A stretch of 64,000 bases of DNA from Clavelina lepadiformis (GCF_947623445.1 NC_135241.1:14882501-14946500); one strand, 5' to 3'; numbered from the stretch's first letter, positions 13,001 through 24,844 are shown. The notes: generated from the sequence alone by a model not told the origin. Translations and numbers: made by a program.

Positions 13001-14453
13001 AAGAAAAATACATTTAATACATACATCAAAATTACAAAAGAACAAAGTTACCTGTTGCAATGAATGTGGAATATCTTCTTGCCCTGGGTTGACGATCATC
13101 ACCGTGTCTCCAAAATGCACAAATCCGTCTGTTGATACACTCAGCTCCTTCTGTGGTATTAAACATTAATGAAATTAGCAATTTTCTAATTAAGGGCTTG
13201 AACATGGCAGAAAATGTAGCAGTAGGCTACATAGCATTTTAGTATAATTTGAAAATGGCATAGTAACATGGTACAAGTTAACAGTACTGTATGTTAAATT
13301 ACTGAGTACACACCGATAAATTTTCACCTGCTCAATAAATAGCACCAGAAACATAAAATACAATACCTTTTTCAGAATATTTTCCAGCAAGTTATGGGTT
13401 TTCTGCACAAGAAGTTCACCTCTTTCTTTTTTTCCCAGAAAATCTTTTAGCAAATCCTAAATAAAAATAGCTAATATCAGTCTGCATCTTGACATTAATA
13501 CAATAAACTGCAATCATACAACAAAATCAACAAGTTTAATAATTTTTGTGGCCCAAAATAACTGTTTCTTTCATCCATTGCATTTATTTTTGCGTAAATA
13601 TTAGCACAATCTACTTAGGAAGTTTGTATGTTGCAAGTTTACTCAAATAAAATTAAAACTTCTACTCAATGTGCTGGTAATGTAAACAACTACCTGTGCC
13701 ATCATGGTATATTGTATACATAATGTTTTATTACTATTATACATTTCATGTGTTGCATTAGTGGGTTTTGCAATATACATCATCATTAGTTAGTAGTTAA
13801 TTTTATCTGAAACAATTATTGTAATTATCATATTCCAATTTTCATTGTGATTTTATTTTCACCTAATTGCTGAACACTTTATACAATAAAAATAGGTTAG
13901 GTGCTAACCATGAATTGCCAGATATGATAATCCATAATTTATTTTATTTAGAATGAGTGTTGCTACATTTACTTAGTTAGACACTGTCCATAGTGGAAAG
14001 TGTGGCAGCTGCACACACAAGAGATTCATCAATGTACACTCCAAAGGTTGTTTTATCTTTAGGTCAATTTATAATAAATAAACAACGAAAATGGTCGAAA
14101 CCCAATGACAGTATATTCTGCTTTAATGCCCTTGGACACACAATTAACGACACTTGTTCCTGTTCAGTGGACCTGGTGGACAGTTCTAAATTCAGGCAAT
14201 ACTATATAAAAAATCAAAATAAAAAGTAGTGTGACTATGTGACAATTGGAACTTGCACAAAGGCTAGCTCGGTAACCAGGGCTCGAGCGATGAGGAATCA
14301 TCGCCAGGTTTAAGTCGTGCAAAAACTTTCCCCAGTCCGAGGATAAAGATTACCAAACCATACCAACGAGTGAAAACGACTCACTTCTTCCAAACAAATG
14401 TCTTCATTCCAGTTTCCAACACGAACAGAGGGATTGTATGTACGTACGCTCAT
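10007..14453 (-). CDS. CFAP161: Cilia- and flagella-associated protein 161 (complete, 9 exons)
   Basis: Exons 5' to 3' on the minus strand: 14453-14385, 13456-13367, 13150-13052, 12859-12657, 12549-12432, 12177-12019, 11464-11391, 10724-10593, 10103-10007. All phases agree and give 346 residues (human about 301). The start ATG (14451-14453) opens MSVRTYNPSVRVGNWNEDI, matching the family GVRxGNWNEDVxLEE start. Further family matches are KDFLGKKERGELLVQK, a STDGFVHFGDTVMIVNP block, APCSLSASRILNPCARNSFV, LRFGQPFAI, RLEYEGLPVPV and AHTVLDSHKAEKDNNHWVLVTGNP. CFAP161 is known as a microtubule inner protein of motile cilia, bound inside the doublet microtubule. The extra length is partly a Pro/Glu-rich C-terminus (PIPEPSGVPKTEE onward) coded by the last exon. 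The exon 4 acceptor (AAAG/ATA) is weak but is the one nearby that keeps the frame open. Confidence 0.93.
12085..12120. repeat. Perfect 14-bp inverted repeat inside a CFAP161 coding exon
   Basis: Arms 12085-12098 and 12107-12120 (caaataattcagtt and its exact complement) surround an 8-base loop. It encodes the QQIIQLIDELNYL stretch of exon 6 and would form a strong stem in the mRNA or pre-mRNA. Confidence 0.85.
13985..14369 (+). repeat. Dispersed SINE-like repeat, copy 1 (spans CFAP161 introns 1)
   Basis: The stretch lies in CFAP161 intron 1. Its first ~120 bases match 36190-36325 in reverse (catagtggaaagt, tttataataaataaacaa). Its last ~215 bases match 38470-38704 directly (cctggtggacagttctaaatt, gacttgcacaaaggctagc, gaggataaagatta). 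The motif ttaatgcccttgg at about 14122 also recurs at 48685 and 49139. No terminal inverted repeats were seen, so a SINE or composite retroposon is more likely than a DNA transposon. Confidence 0.6.
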
Positions 14454-15882
14454 GATTTTTTTACACGTTCTAAAATTATTAGCTATTTTATACAACCAAC
14501 CTGACTTTAAGTAACACGGGTCAGAAAGCGGAAAAGAAATAGGAGCCTACAGTCCCTGTTAATTCAGGTAGGCCTATCAAATGTTTTTTAAGTTATTGCC
14601 ATGACAACAGGGGAAATCCCGCATTGGAAGACAAATTAATTCTAGCCGCTATATTTCATGCGTAGTTTGGTCCTTATCAATGCAAGCGACGGTTTGTGAG
14701 CAGTGAGGACCAAAGTAAAGTCGCTAATTAGTTTGAGTATAAAATGAAAAATAGTGCACCAACATTTCTAAATTTCTATTTTAAAGTGATAGATGAAAAA
14801 GCATGTGAAAACTTTTTTTGTTTTGTCAATGCGGAATCGTGTGTAATTAGTGATTAATTTAGCAGCATATTGAAGATACTATGCGAACTATTTGCATGAA
14901 ATTAAAGAACCAACCGGCAAGATAAGCCGTATATTTTTGATTTAAGATGTTTTATCGCCAACTGATGCATATTTTGCCGTTTTTTTCATTTCCAGCTTTG
15001 TTTGAAGTAATTTTGTTACATGCCAAAATTTTAGACGCAACGTCACACACCTCACGCTGAGTACCTTGGTACCACTCGGTTACTGAGCCGGCAATACAGG
15101 TTACCATATACCTTTGATGATTGACAAAGCAGGCTCAACTTAAGCTAGTGTTAACAAGTAAAAGTAAAGCCTTGAGCTACTACGAGGCCTATGTACTGAC
15201 TATACCTTATTCAGTCATTATGCCCTTCACACAGTGTCAAAAATATGTAGGCTATAGGTAGGGTATGTTGGGACACTTCACACTTGGACTGGAGTTGAAC
15301 AGACAGACGCTATTATGGCGAAGGTTAATGCTTGGTGCGTTGTTCGGTTGCTGACTCCTGACTCAGAAGGCTGCTGCTTCAGTTGTCTGTTAGCTTCGCT
15401 CATATATTAAAAGAAAAGAAAACGACCTTCTTAGTTCATGGCTTTAATCGAACTCCCGTCCTATGCGGAACCAGTGCCGGAAAGAATGGGATAGAAAAAC
15501 GGACGCGCGTTGTGGAAATTACCACGTACGGGGAGTATTCCGAGGGCGCCAACCAGCGACCAACGAAGAAGCACCCAACGGCCGCTACACTATTATATCT
15601 AATGATGACTGAATGAAAATTTTTTGATGAATAAGCAATAATAAACATCTTCCAAGTACAGAAGTAACTGTATGCCGGACTGCAGAGTATGGTTGTTTTC
15701 AGTAAGATCTTTGGGTGCGCCAAACAACGAAAAATGACAAGTGAGGGTGCGTAAAAATGCTCAGACACAATGGAAGTGCGCAATTAGACAGTAATGAACA
15801 CAGTTTGACTTATTTAATCTTTAAATCAATTGAAAATTGAGGGCACAAAAGTTCTGTCCAAGTCATTTGGTGCAAAATAACG
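14454..15882. other. Intergenic, upstream flank of CFAP161
   Basis: No coding exon was recognised on either strand. Open frames at 15383-15616 (+) and 15436-15783 (-) overlap each other and lack family resemblance. The short motif gactgcagagtatgg at about 15677 resembles repeats near 35710 and 36470. Confidence 0.4.
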
Positions 15883-17077
15883 CATTTAAGTGGTTCCACG
15901 ACATATGGCCGCGGGAAAGTGACCGCGAACAAACTCACCGGGGTCAACTGAACGTGACGTAAATTGACCGCGAACAAACTGACTGTGATGTAAATTGACC
16001 GCGAACAAACTAACCGGGAACAGACTGACCGGAATGAAAATTGACCGGGAGGTAAATTGACCGTGCAAGTGCTGAATTATTGTGTTTAAGTTGATGGTAG
16101 TATATGATATGTAAATATTTGTTTGTAACTATTTCCTTTGTTTTTAACAAAATTTTTTTTTATTTCAATACACATTGAAACATTTATTGAAATTAACAGA
16201 AATATTTCCGGAAATACGAGAAATACGAGTAACAACATTAAAAGACGTTCACTGCAAAACACATATGACACTACATAATAAGGGCACTAAAATTTACACA
16301 AACTGTTATTTGACAAATAAGGAAGTTTATTGCGCAAATTGTAGGTTGTGGGCGATGCCTCTGAGAAAATCTAATATGTCACGGTTTGCAAAATCTTCAA
16401 CGATGGTTTGAAGTCGCGCATCCAGATCCTTGTATTTCCTCCTTTTGACAGGATGCCCTTGGGCACAGAGCGCCTCAATCTTGTTTTTGTTTATGTTCTA
16501 TAATTTCCTCAAAGCTTCTATAAATTTCCAAATGGTTGGGTGTTGCATTGATAACATCCTGTTTATTAGATTGTGGTGACCTTCAACTTTGTTGTTTGTT
16601 CTGGCTTCGCCATTTAACACCCGAACATGGACGTTCCAGAAGTCATGTGAATATGGCGGGTCTCTTCGGAGCTGAGTTCGAAAGCGACGCCCGATGTAAG
16701 TACGCTCAAGTAGTATGTTTCTTGTGCTTTGTTCGGTAGTAAACAGTACAACGCTGGGACAAGGTCGCCATGTCGTGAAGCATGGGGCCGTACAAGGGGC
16801 CAAAAAACTCTACGAGTGGCAACCTTGACTGCAATACACATACTGGATAGTGACTAGATAGCGAATAGATAGTGAATTAGAATTTTGACCTTTTGACGGC
16901 CAATTTGTCGCCGGTTAATTTGATCGCCGGCCAATTTATCGACGGTTAATTTCATCGCCGGCCAGTTTACGTCACGGTTAATTTGATCGCCGGCCAATTT
17001 GTTGCCGGTCAGTTGTCCACAACCAGTTGTCGCCGGCGAGTTTGTTCACGGCCATATGTCGTGATCCCCATTTAAGT
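15883..17077 (-). mobile_element. Decayed Mutator-like (MULE) DNA transposon with 9-bp target duplication
   Basis: The element body is 15892-17068. The 9-base sequence catttaagt flanks it exactly at 15883-15891 and 17069-17077, the duplication length typical of Mutator-like elements. The ends are inverted (ggttccacgacatatggcc against gggatcacgacatatggcc in reverse) and continue for about 180 bases as arrays of short subrepeats: gaccgcgaacaaact on the left and the rc-like gccggccaatttgtcg on the right. A transposase remnant on the minus strand fills the middle. The body is only 1.18 kb, so most of the transposase is gone. Animal elements with such long subrepeat-rich ends have been called MULE or Phantom; the exact family is not determined here. 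Confidence 0.85.
16327..16845 (-). pseudogene. MULE transposase C-terminal remnant
   Basis: Minus-strand blocks read PALYCLLPNKAQETYY, then in another frame FWNVHVRVLNGEARTNNKVE with a following HPTIWKFIEALRKL, then after an in-frame TAG (16498-16500) KNKIEALCAQGHPVKRRKY and RDILDFLRGIAHNL, with the stop at 16327-16329. The W-(N)-V-H-x-R-x-L and RTNNxVEGxHN motifs and the HPTIWKFI block are typical of the C-terminal region of animal MULE transposases. The joined blocks skip the region that should separate the LLPNK block from the RTNN block, so an internal deletion, a frame change and a stop have inactivated it. Confidence 0.8.
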
Positions 17078-17296
17078 ATGCCACTAAAGGTCATAAAAAA
17101 CTGTATTGAGTGTGCCTATGCCAAACTATGCAGTCTGGCCTGTATGAGCAAAGCAAATGTTATTTTGATTTTAACCTAACTTTTGTGTGATTTTACAGCA
17201 AAAATTTGCTTGCGTTTCTTTTGGTAGGCTACTAGGCCTTCACTTAAGTTAACTGAGTGTACTTACATATTGTAGTATTGATGTCAAGTTTGAAAA

Positions 17297-20200
17297 ATGT
17301 TGTATTTTGACTTTAATGCAACGACACCACTTGCAGATGAAGTTATTGAGTCCATAAAAGATGCTTTAACTGTTGGATGGGGTAATCCAAGTAGCAAATA
17401 TGATGCAGGTAAGCTTGAAGGGATACCCACTGTCCCACACAGACATTTATAATCTCATAAAAAGCTAGACTTTTTTGTTGTATTATTTTTGTACTACCTG
17501 TGTTGTTGCTCAAACATGTTTTGCCAACAAGTGTGTGCCTTTGCTTTATGTGTGCTAGCACATATCGTGCTGATTACGAAACGTCTTAAACTAATAGCTG
17601 TAATATATTGAAACGATTGGCTAGCTTTGGCCTCCTTTGTCTTCATATCTGGTTGAGCATATATGGCATACATTCATGTAACTTACTTTGACCTAATGAC
17701 TAGAGTTGGGACGAGTTGAATCTGAAGCCGAGGAATCCGCCGAGTATTGGCCTACTTCCTGTCGTGACGAGTCCGAGCAATTTTCTTCGTATTCGGTAAA
17801 ATTAAATTGAATGAATACGATATGAAACACGTATTTACCAACATATAAGTTCCTTTTCAAAACAAAAATATCAAGTCAAACAACGAGAGGGGGCTTATAA
17901 ACAAAACCTAGAGACTGGTCAAAACATTTTACGTCTTATCGGTCGAATTACCATGGGTACGCTAAACAGTGCACCGCTGCATCCTTAAAATAACAAAATT
18001 TGAAGTTAAAGTCTGTTTGTTGTTCCCTACATTGACAAGTTAAGAAACCCGTCAGAGATTGTTAAAATTTTAATTTAGAAAAACTTTGAGCGTTTTAACG
18101 CGTCTTAGGATTTCAAAAAGTACAGCACCTTGCCAAATTCCTGACTTGGCACGGCCTAAGTTTACGCCCGTGGCTACAATCTTGCAGATTGTAAACCGAG
18201 ATTCTGTGATGTTAGCATGGAATTGATAGCCAGATCATAATGCAATGATTTACAATTCAAAAAGGAATTAAGTTTTATTACTTATAAATGCACTTTCAAG
18301 CGCCACTTTTACCTTCAACATGCAAGATCACGTACCGGGTGAAAATTTCCCGGCCGAATCTTAATAATAAAGATTCAGACTCGGCTGGATCCAGTAGTTT
18401 TAATTTCCTCCCAACCCTACTAATGTTCAGCCTACTTATGCTACCAGGCTACTGTTTCTTTATATACACTATTGCAGGACTGGAAACTACACTAACCAGT
18501 AACGATCTATGGATTGCTTATTTGCAATAGGACTTCAAGCCAGAATGCTTATAGAAGAAGCAAGAAACAATGTTGCTGCATGTATTGGTGCTGCATCTCG
18601 AGACATAATATTTACATCTGGTGGAAGTGAATCTAACAACTGGGTAATTTATTCTGCTGTTGAAAACTACGAAGCTTCCTGCATTTCCCGAAGCGAATCA
18701 GGAGAAACCTACAGAAAACCTCACATTGTTACCACAACTGTTGAACATGATTCAGTTTCTGCACCTCTGCAAGCTTTAGAAAACAAAGGAAAAGCAGGTT
18801 TAATGAGTAGATGTGTAATATGAATGCAAGCTCTGTTAGCATACTTACACCAGGACTGTTTTCACTTTATTTTCTGTCAGGAATTAAAACTGTGTACAAC
18901 CAAACTTCGTTGTAAGTTATAACTTACACTCGTGGGCTTCAAAAAATAAGTACGTGATATCCAAGTGTTTTAACCATTAGCTTATTTAAGTAGGGAACAG
19001 ATCAATGCAGTATTACGAAAAATGCAAAATAACATTACAGCAATGCATGTCACGTTATTTGTCATCTTTGCCATGGAACAATTTGTACATGTGAAGCGAG
19101 TTTGATGTTAGTTAGATGTTATCGCCTGCAATTATATTAATAATGATATCATACTAAGTTAAAATAAAATTACGCTCACAATAAAACATTTTTCTTGTGC
19201 AAATACATCCAAATCCTAACTCCAAAACTAAAAAAAATCCAAAACCCATCACTTTTCTTATCCAAAAGATAAGTTCGTGTGATACATGATTACGCTTTAT
19301 ACGGCTAAACCATGAAGTAAACCTAATCAACCATTCTCGCCTGTTTGTGATATCTGTGTTCATTTTGAAGCCATTAACAGGAATAGTACTATGAACATGT
19401 TCGCTGCAACCGATAAGGGCAAAAGACATAACGCATTTGCTGAATTTGGAACTTGAAAATCTGAACGTTGTAACTTGTAAAGATGTATATGAAAAATTAT
19501 AAATAGGTTTTGTAGTAACAAGGACTCTGTACCTGTAGATAGCACATTGTTACATATATGTCAGAGCTCATGACTGAGGTATTTGGTAGATCAGGTTTTG
19601 AATCTAACATTGTAGAGATTTAAAAAAGTTCTCTCACCATCACCCAGAGTGAAATAATATGGGTAAGCATAATGCACAAAGCAGGAGTTGGGTAGAAACC
19701 AAGGCAGTGACTGCCCTACTCCCGTCACTGCCATTTTACATCTTGTGTTTGGAAAACAGAATACCCCTCACAGTACTGTTATATGTTGCAGATATAACCA
19801 AAGTTCCCATTAACAAGACAATTGGTGAAATAGTTCCTAGTGATGTGGTTGCCGCAATTCAACCAAATACATGTTTAGTAACCATTATGATGGCCAACAA
19901 TGAAACTGGAACTATCATGGTAAGGAAAAAATTACTGAAATCTGATATTGATTGTTATGTCTAGCATGTCAGTTCAGTGTATAAAGCAGGGTGCATAAAA
20001 TATTTTGTTCATAAAGTAAACAGAAATTTATGCTAAATGAAATAAATCTACAAAGGTGTTTTAATACAACCAATGTCCTGTTTAACGTAACTTTGAATGA
20101 TTGTGCTCTTTAGGCATTGTTGAAGTTATTAACTTGATCCTTTGCCAATTTGTTTTATTTGTGATGAGATCTTTTATGTTACATAATGTATATACTGTTT

Positions 20201-21610
20201 AGTTTGATGTTTTCAAAGGCATTAATGTTAAAAATTTGTATTCAGCCCATACAGGAGATTTCGTCTGCAGTTCGTAGAATAGAAAACAAACTTTCTTCAA
20301 GCATAATGATTCATACTGATGCTGCTCAGGCTATTGGGAAAATTCCTGTTAACGTAAATGAGCTTGGTGTAGACTGCCTAACTCTTGCAGGCCATAAGGT
20401 AATTTAATTTTGTAATGTAACATTTTTATGATTTTTTTTATATATTTAATGTAGTGAAATTTCATCTGCAATTCTTTTTTGTCATAAATTCTTTTTTCAG
20501 TTTTATGGTCCAAGGATTGGTGCATTATATGTAAAAAATCTTAATAATAAAACTTTTCACCCATTTATACTTGGTGGTGGACAAGAAAATGGCTGGAGAG
20601 CAGGAACAGAAAATACACCAATGATTGTTGGTTTAGGGAAAGCAGCTGCTTTGGTACGGGATTATTTAAATGATTATACTGTCGCAATGGAAGATTCTAG
20701 GGATTACCTGGAAATCAAAATGGCTGTAAGTTAACAATTTTCATGCTTTGTTTTTATTACTAGTGCACCGAAGTTTCAGCAAACCAAATTAATTTGGCCA
20801 AATTGGATGAAAATGCCCAAATTTGGTTTTTGCCTGAATTGATTTCCAGGTTCAGCCGATAAAAACGATTTCCGATTATATGCAAATCCAAAGGAAATTC
20901 TAAGGGAACGTCAAGTTCAATGTAAAATACAATATATACTGTGTTGACAGGAAATCTTTGGGAATAAAAATATAACGTTTAATTGCAAATCACCAAACAA
21001 GCTGCCAAATACTTGCAATGTATCAATACTTGGCAAGGGGTTGGAAGGTATGTAACCAAAATATTAATGATATCTCTTAGTACACCTGATGAAGCAAGCT
21101 TATGCTTGCGAAAGCTTGTATAGAAGAATTAGAAGTTAACCTTAGAGTGCGATCTTATATCTTGTTTTTTATTTTACCATATACAAAAATGTCAGTTCAT
21201 TTTATGTTTTATTCACCTGCAAGTCAAGGAGCAGTGGTGAAAATTGAATACGTTATGTATAACTAAAACACTAAGGTTGCAAGAGTAATTTATTAGATAC
21301 TTTTAGTGTTGGTTTAGCATCTATAATCTATATAGACCTGTTGTTATCTTTGTTCACTTGTAAATCAACTGTAGGTTACAAAGTGGTGAAGAATGCAAAG
21401 GGTTTTTGCTGCAGCACTGGTTCCGCATGTCACTCAGGCAACTGTGAACCATCAAAGATCCTTCTGTCGTTTCATGTTGGAAAAGATGTGGCAAGAAATG
21501 CAATTAGGATATCGACTGGAAGACATACCAATAGAAAGCAAATTGACAGCTTAGTCATGGAGCTCAGAAAAGTGGTGGATGATTTAAAAACAACTGTTGA
21601 AAAAGAGTAA
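17297..21610 (+). CDS. SCLY: Selenocysteine lyase (complete, 7 exons)
   Basis: Exons: 17297-17408, 18531-18797, 19792-19919, 20246-20398, 20501-20725, 20951-21047, 21375-21610; phases agree and give 405 residues. The enzyme is a PLP-dependent class V aminotransferase-fold protein that splits L-selenocysteine into alanine and selenide, feeding selenophosphate synthesis. Visible motifs: FNATTPLADEV and GWGNPSS at the start; FTSGGSESNN; TTTVEHDSV; MMANNETG; HTDAAQAIGK; the PLP-lysine segment LAGHK, which continues across a splice junction as FYGPRIGALYV; GGGQENGWRAGTENTPMI; and the catalytic-cysteine loop GSACHSG. The ATG at 17297 opens directly into the conserved YxDxNATTP block, so there is no targeting peptide and a cytosolic enzyme is expected. 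The ACHS signature favours SCLY over the cysteine desulfurase NFS1, though the following GNCEPSKILLS is desulfurase-like. Intron 1 carries a hAT-like element. Confidence 0.94.
17693..18427. mobile_element. Non-autonomous hAT-like element in SCLY intron 1
   Basis: Element body 17701-18419 (719 bases). The ends are inverted: tagagttggga at the left and tagggttggga in reverse at the right, one mismatch in 11. The 8-base flanks are ctaatgac and ctaatgtt, a target duplication with two changes, as expected of an aged hAT insertion. Subterminal segments also pair (gaatctgaagccgag against agccgagtctgaatc). No transposase was seen inside. Confidence 0.6.
21088..21118 (+). repeat. Short dispersed hairpin repeat in SCLY intron 6
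   Basis: The motif gatgaagcaagcttatgc followed by ttgcgaaagcttg is related to 23436-23470 (gacaaagcaagttagagctt, acgaaagcttctg). The self-complementary core (gcaagcttatgcttgc) resembles conserved 3' cores of some SINEs and LINEs; that link is only a resemblance. Confidence 0.45.
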
Positions 21611-23820
21611 AGCCTTTATTTCCTATATGCACCACTGGTGTTGCATTTAAAACATTTTTCTTGTAACGTGCAATATTAGTGATCAATTGCCATGATTCCA
21701 GCAAAAAACTCTTCTTTCAGATAAATGTAAGAAATACGAAATAGAAAGAATTTTAACTTTGACATTTGCACAGCTGTTACATTCTGATGATACGGTTTGG
21801 TTTGATTACAGTAAACTAGGTTGCAGTTTTCGATGTTTGCCGGATCAGATCCAATTTTCCAAATGTACTAAAATTTTGGAAAAAAAATCTAAACTGAGTG
21901 GAATGCTAAGTGAGAGGCAAGTCCAAAAGAAGTTGGCCTAAAATCAGAGTTGTTGTCAGTAAATAATACTAGAGAGAGTTACATGAAAAGCTGTTTTCAA
22001 ATATTAAGCATGCACCAATGTTGGCATCCACAGTGCATGGGTGTTGGGTGCGTTTAATTACTATGGTGTTGTGGCGCTCATGGTGACGAATTAAATTACA
22101 AATTGTTCGTATTATTAAGAAAGTTGTATTGTCTTTGGCTAGATTTCTGTCATTCAAACATTCGTGTTTAGTTTTACATTATTATACATCAGATAGCTCT
22201 TGAAACATAAAATAGTTTGCTGGATTTCAAACAATAGATGTGATTTTGGGAAGTGTTTATAGTGCAGTTACGTTACGAATTTATACGTATTCTTGTTGAC
22301 AATATCTCTGTGATGTAAAATTGTTGTCAGATTGTTAGTGGTTAAAAATAAAATATTTTGTGACACATTTATGTGACGTTTAGCTAGTTGCCTACTCTGA
22401 TTGACTACAGTATAAAGCAATGAAAAGAAATGGTTTTGGCTTAATCGCTCTCTTCTGAAAGGTCTCATATGAAATTTCTTCTTCGGAAAACGTCTTTAGA
22501 AAAGTATGTTGTGGGAAATGGTACATGCATGATTTCTTCTAATATGTAATTAATACGACTACATCACTACACATTTGGAATATGAGAACTGGAATTTTAC
22601 GAATGTTGTGCTGGCTAGAAGAAACAAAGAAGCGAAAGCATAACCAAATGAGTCAAAAGTTGATAGATAAAAAGAGTTTTAAAGGACAATAAAGCTTTAA
22701 ATAATTCCAATACACTAATATAGCCCCCACCATCGCTTTAGTATGATATGTAAACATTAAAGGCATTACAACGGCATAGCGCCACTGAATATCGAACACG
22801 GGCCGCATTTCTTGCGAGGCCAGCCAGCCAAATGGAGAATTTCTTTTATTTTATAAGTGAAATAACAAAAAATGCTATTACTCAAAAATTACCGCATGCT
22901 AGGGCTGTAGCGTCTCGCTTGCCGCTGCCACTTTAAGAAGGCACCACAAAGGCAAAGCCCCTCCCATTTGTTGGTAAATCTTTAAATAAGTTAGTTTTAC
23001 ACATTTACTGGAGTATAACGACCAGCTTTCTGAGGTAAGCTTTTATGTTCAATGAAAAATATCTTTCGCCTTCTGTTGACTACTATTACACTTAATTACC
23101 ATTTTCCTCCTGCCCGAACCGAATATATCTTTGATGAACTTAGATTTTTCTATTCATTAACTATTAGGTATCCTCCTTTTTGAGTTGCGTCACTTCGCGC
23201 AGCTTTATTATTTAATTTTATGTAGGCTACTTTTTTATTGTTATTTTATATTATTTATTTTTATTTTATTATCATTTAGGCCATTAGCTTTAGATTAATT
23301 TACACTTTGGAAAACTAGTAGGCTACGTCGTTTTATGTTGAAAATTAGCATATATTTCAATTCATTGCCTGGCGAGCGTAATTGACGTTACCTAACAGAC
23401 ACTTGCGTAGTACATTTTTGCCTACGTTTTAAATCTGACAAAGCAAGTTAGAGCTTACGAAAGCTTCTGCTTTTATTGAATGAAACTATTTAATTTTTAC
23501 GCAAGACGTATTGATATATCATAATGATCAATGATACTATATACATACTAACTTATATCAATATAACTATACTATGCTATATACTGTACATGTGTATAGG
23601 CCTATACATAGTGACTATATATTAAATATATAGTATATACTGTAGTTATATACTATAGGTTGTGCACCCCTGGTATATAGCATCATTGATAATGATGTCA
23701 CACAGATCTCGACAGAGAGAACAAGAAGAAAAAAGGTGTGTTTGTGACAATTTTGGATTAACAGTCTGTCGAAATGCTGTGTGACAAATTTGTAATGTCG
23801 CTGTTCTAAAGTTTTAAGCA
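21611..23820. other. Intergenic, downstream of SCLY
   Basis: Candidate polyadenylation signals for SCLY are at about 22345 and 22689. A segment near 22846-22895 (tttattttataagtgaaat, aaaaaatgctatta) recurs near 29966-30020, so it is a dispersed repeat. From about 23560 to 23680 there is a tract of tatata and ataggcctat palindromes. The short frame at 21759-21941 shows no family resemblance. No exon was recognised. Confidence 0.4.
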
Positions 23821-24046
23821 GTTCGAATTGAAATACTTTTCCCGTTTTTGGACAGTCTTATTGCTAATCTCGTGTCTAGAATCACTGACCACAAATCTAT
23901 CATCGTTGGGATGCAGTGCTTAACTCCATCTGATCAAACCCTCAAGCCGTCCGCCAAACAAATTGAAAGCATTCAAGTTATGGGTAAATTTTATGAAAAT
24001 GATTTAAAGAAACCTTCGGAAAAAGCTCTCGAATTAAGATTATGGT
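23821..24046 (+). pseudogene. hAT / THAP-type transposase C-terminal fragment
   Basis: The frame reads EILFPFLDSLIANLVSRITD, then HKSIIVGMQCLTPS and a Lys/Glu-rich tail ending at a stop at 24046-24048. The pattern (F/I)PFLDxLLxxLxxRF followed by an xIxxLQxLxPS stretch is typical of the C-terminal RNase H-fold part of hAT-like and 52-kDa-repressor (THAP) transposases. Nothing matching the rest of the protein was seen to either side, so this is a relic. The call rests on motif resemblance. Confidence 0.5.
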
Positions 24047-24838
24047 AAAAAGTACTTAGTCGGTTCAACAAAACAGAAAGACCTGCCCATGCAATACTGA
24101 TGTTTTTTCAAATATTTATTTACACATTGCGTAGAATTTTCTCTCTTCCGTTGACAGCGTCTACCAGTCACTCCCAGTGAACGGTATTTTTCTACATTAC
24201 GCAGGCTAAAACATAACTTATTGTTATTTACGTAATACGAGTAATGCAACCGATGTAGTGTAAATTCATAGTCTGATAAACGAGAAAGAAAACGTGCCCC
24301 GCAAAATTGTATGATACCGTAACTTTTGAGAATGCATGTATATTAGCATACAAAATACCGTGTCAAGGCGTTGGCCTACTTCTGTCTATAAGTACTGTAG
24401 GCTACTTGTGTAAAGCGCTTATTGAATGAACAAATTTATTACGTCACCAAAGGGGGTCAAAATTTGACAGGACACCGGAATGAATAGACTTGCTCTTACT
24501 ACAAAAATTTTAATTTAACTTTTTACTATTCTACAAAAATCGTGTGCGCTGTTCGGAAGAGATTATTTATAGGTTTACTTGAAAAATTGAACAGGCTTTA
24601 ATTTTTAACCTGGAATGTATAAACTTGTAATTTTTACCATGTGCAAGTGCTGTTCTGTAGTTTTCTCTTCGTATGCTCGTTTTTTATCCAAAACGCATTT
24701 ATCGTAATCTGTCATTACACGACTTCATGCAACTTTTTGTTTTACTTTGTGTGACTGATACCGGTGATATTGATATATTACAGAACCACCGATCTGCAAA
24801 AGTTTTCTAACAACTGCTTTTGACTTCAACAAGGTCAT

Positions 24839-24844
24839 TTTATT
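24839..24844 (-). terminator. Probable SNRPD3 polyadenylation signal
   Basis: AATAAA on the minus strand (TTTATT on the plus strand), about 185 bases past the SNRPD3 stop codon. Confidence 0.5.

Noticed and set aside
23560..23690. Possible origin or regulatory site in the tatata/ataggcctat palindrome tract
   Set aside because: Simple AT palindromic repeat, with nothing specific to support a function.
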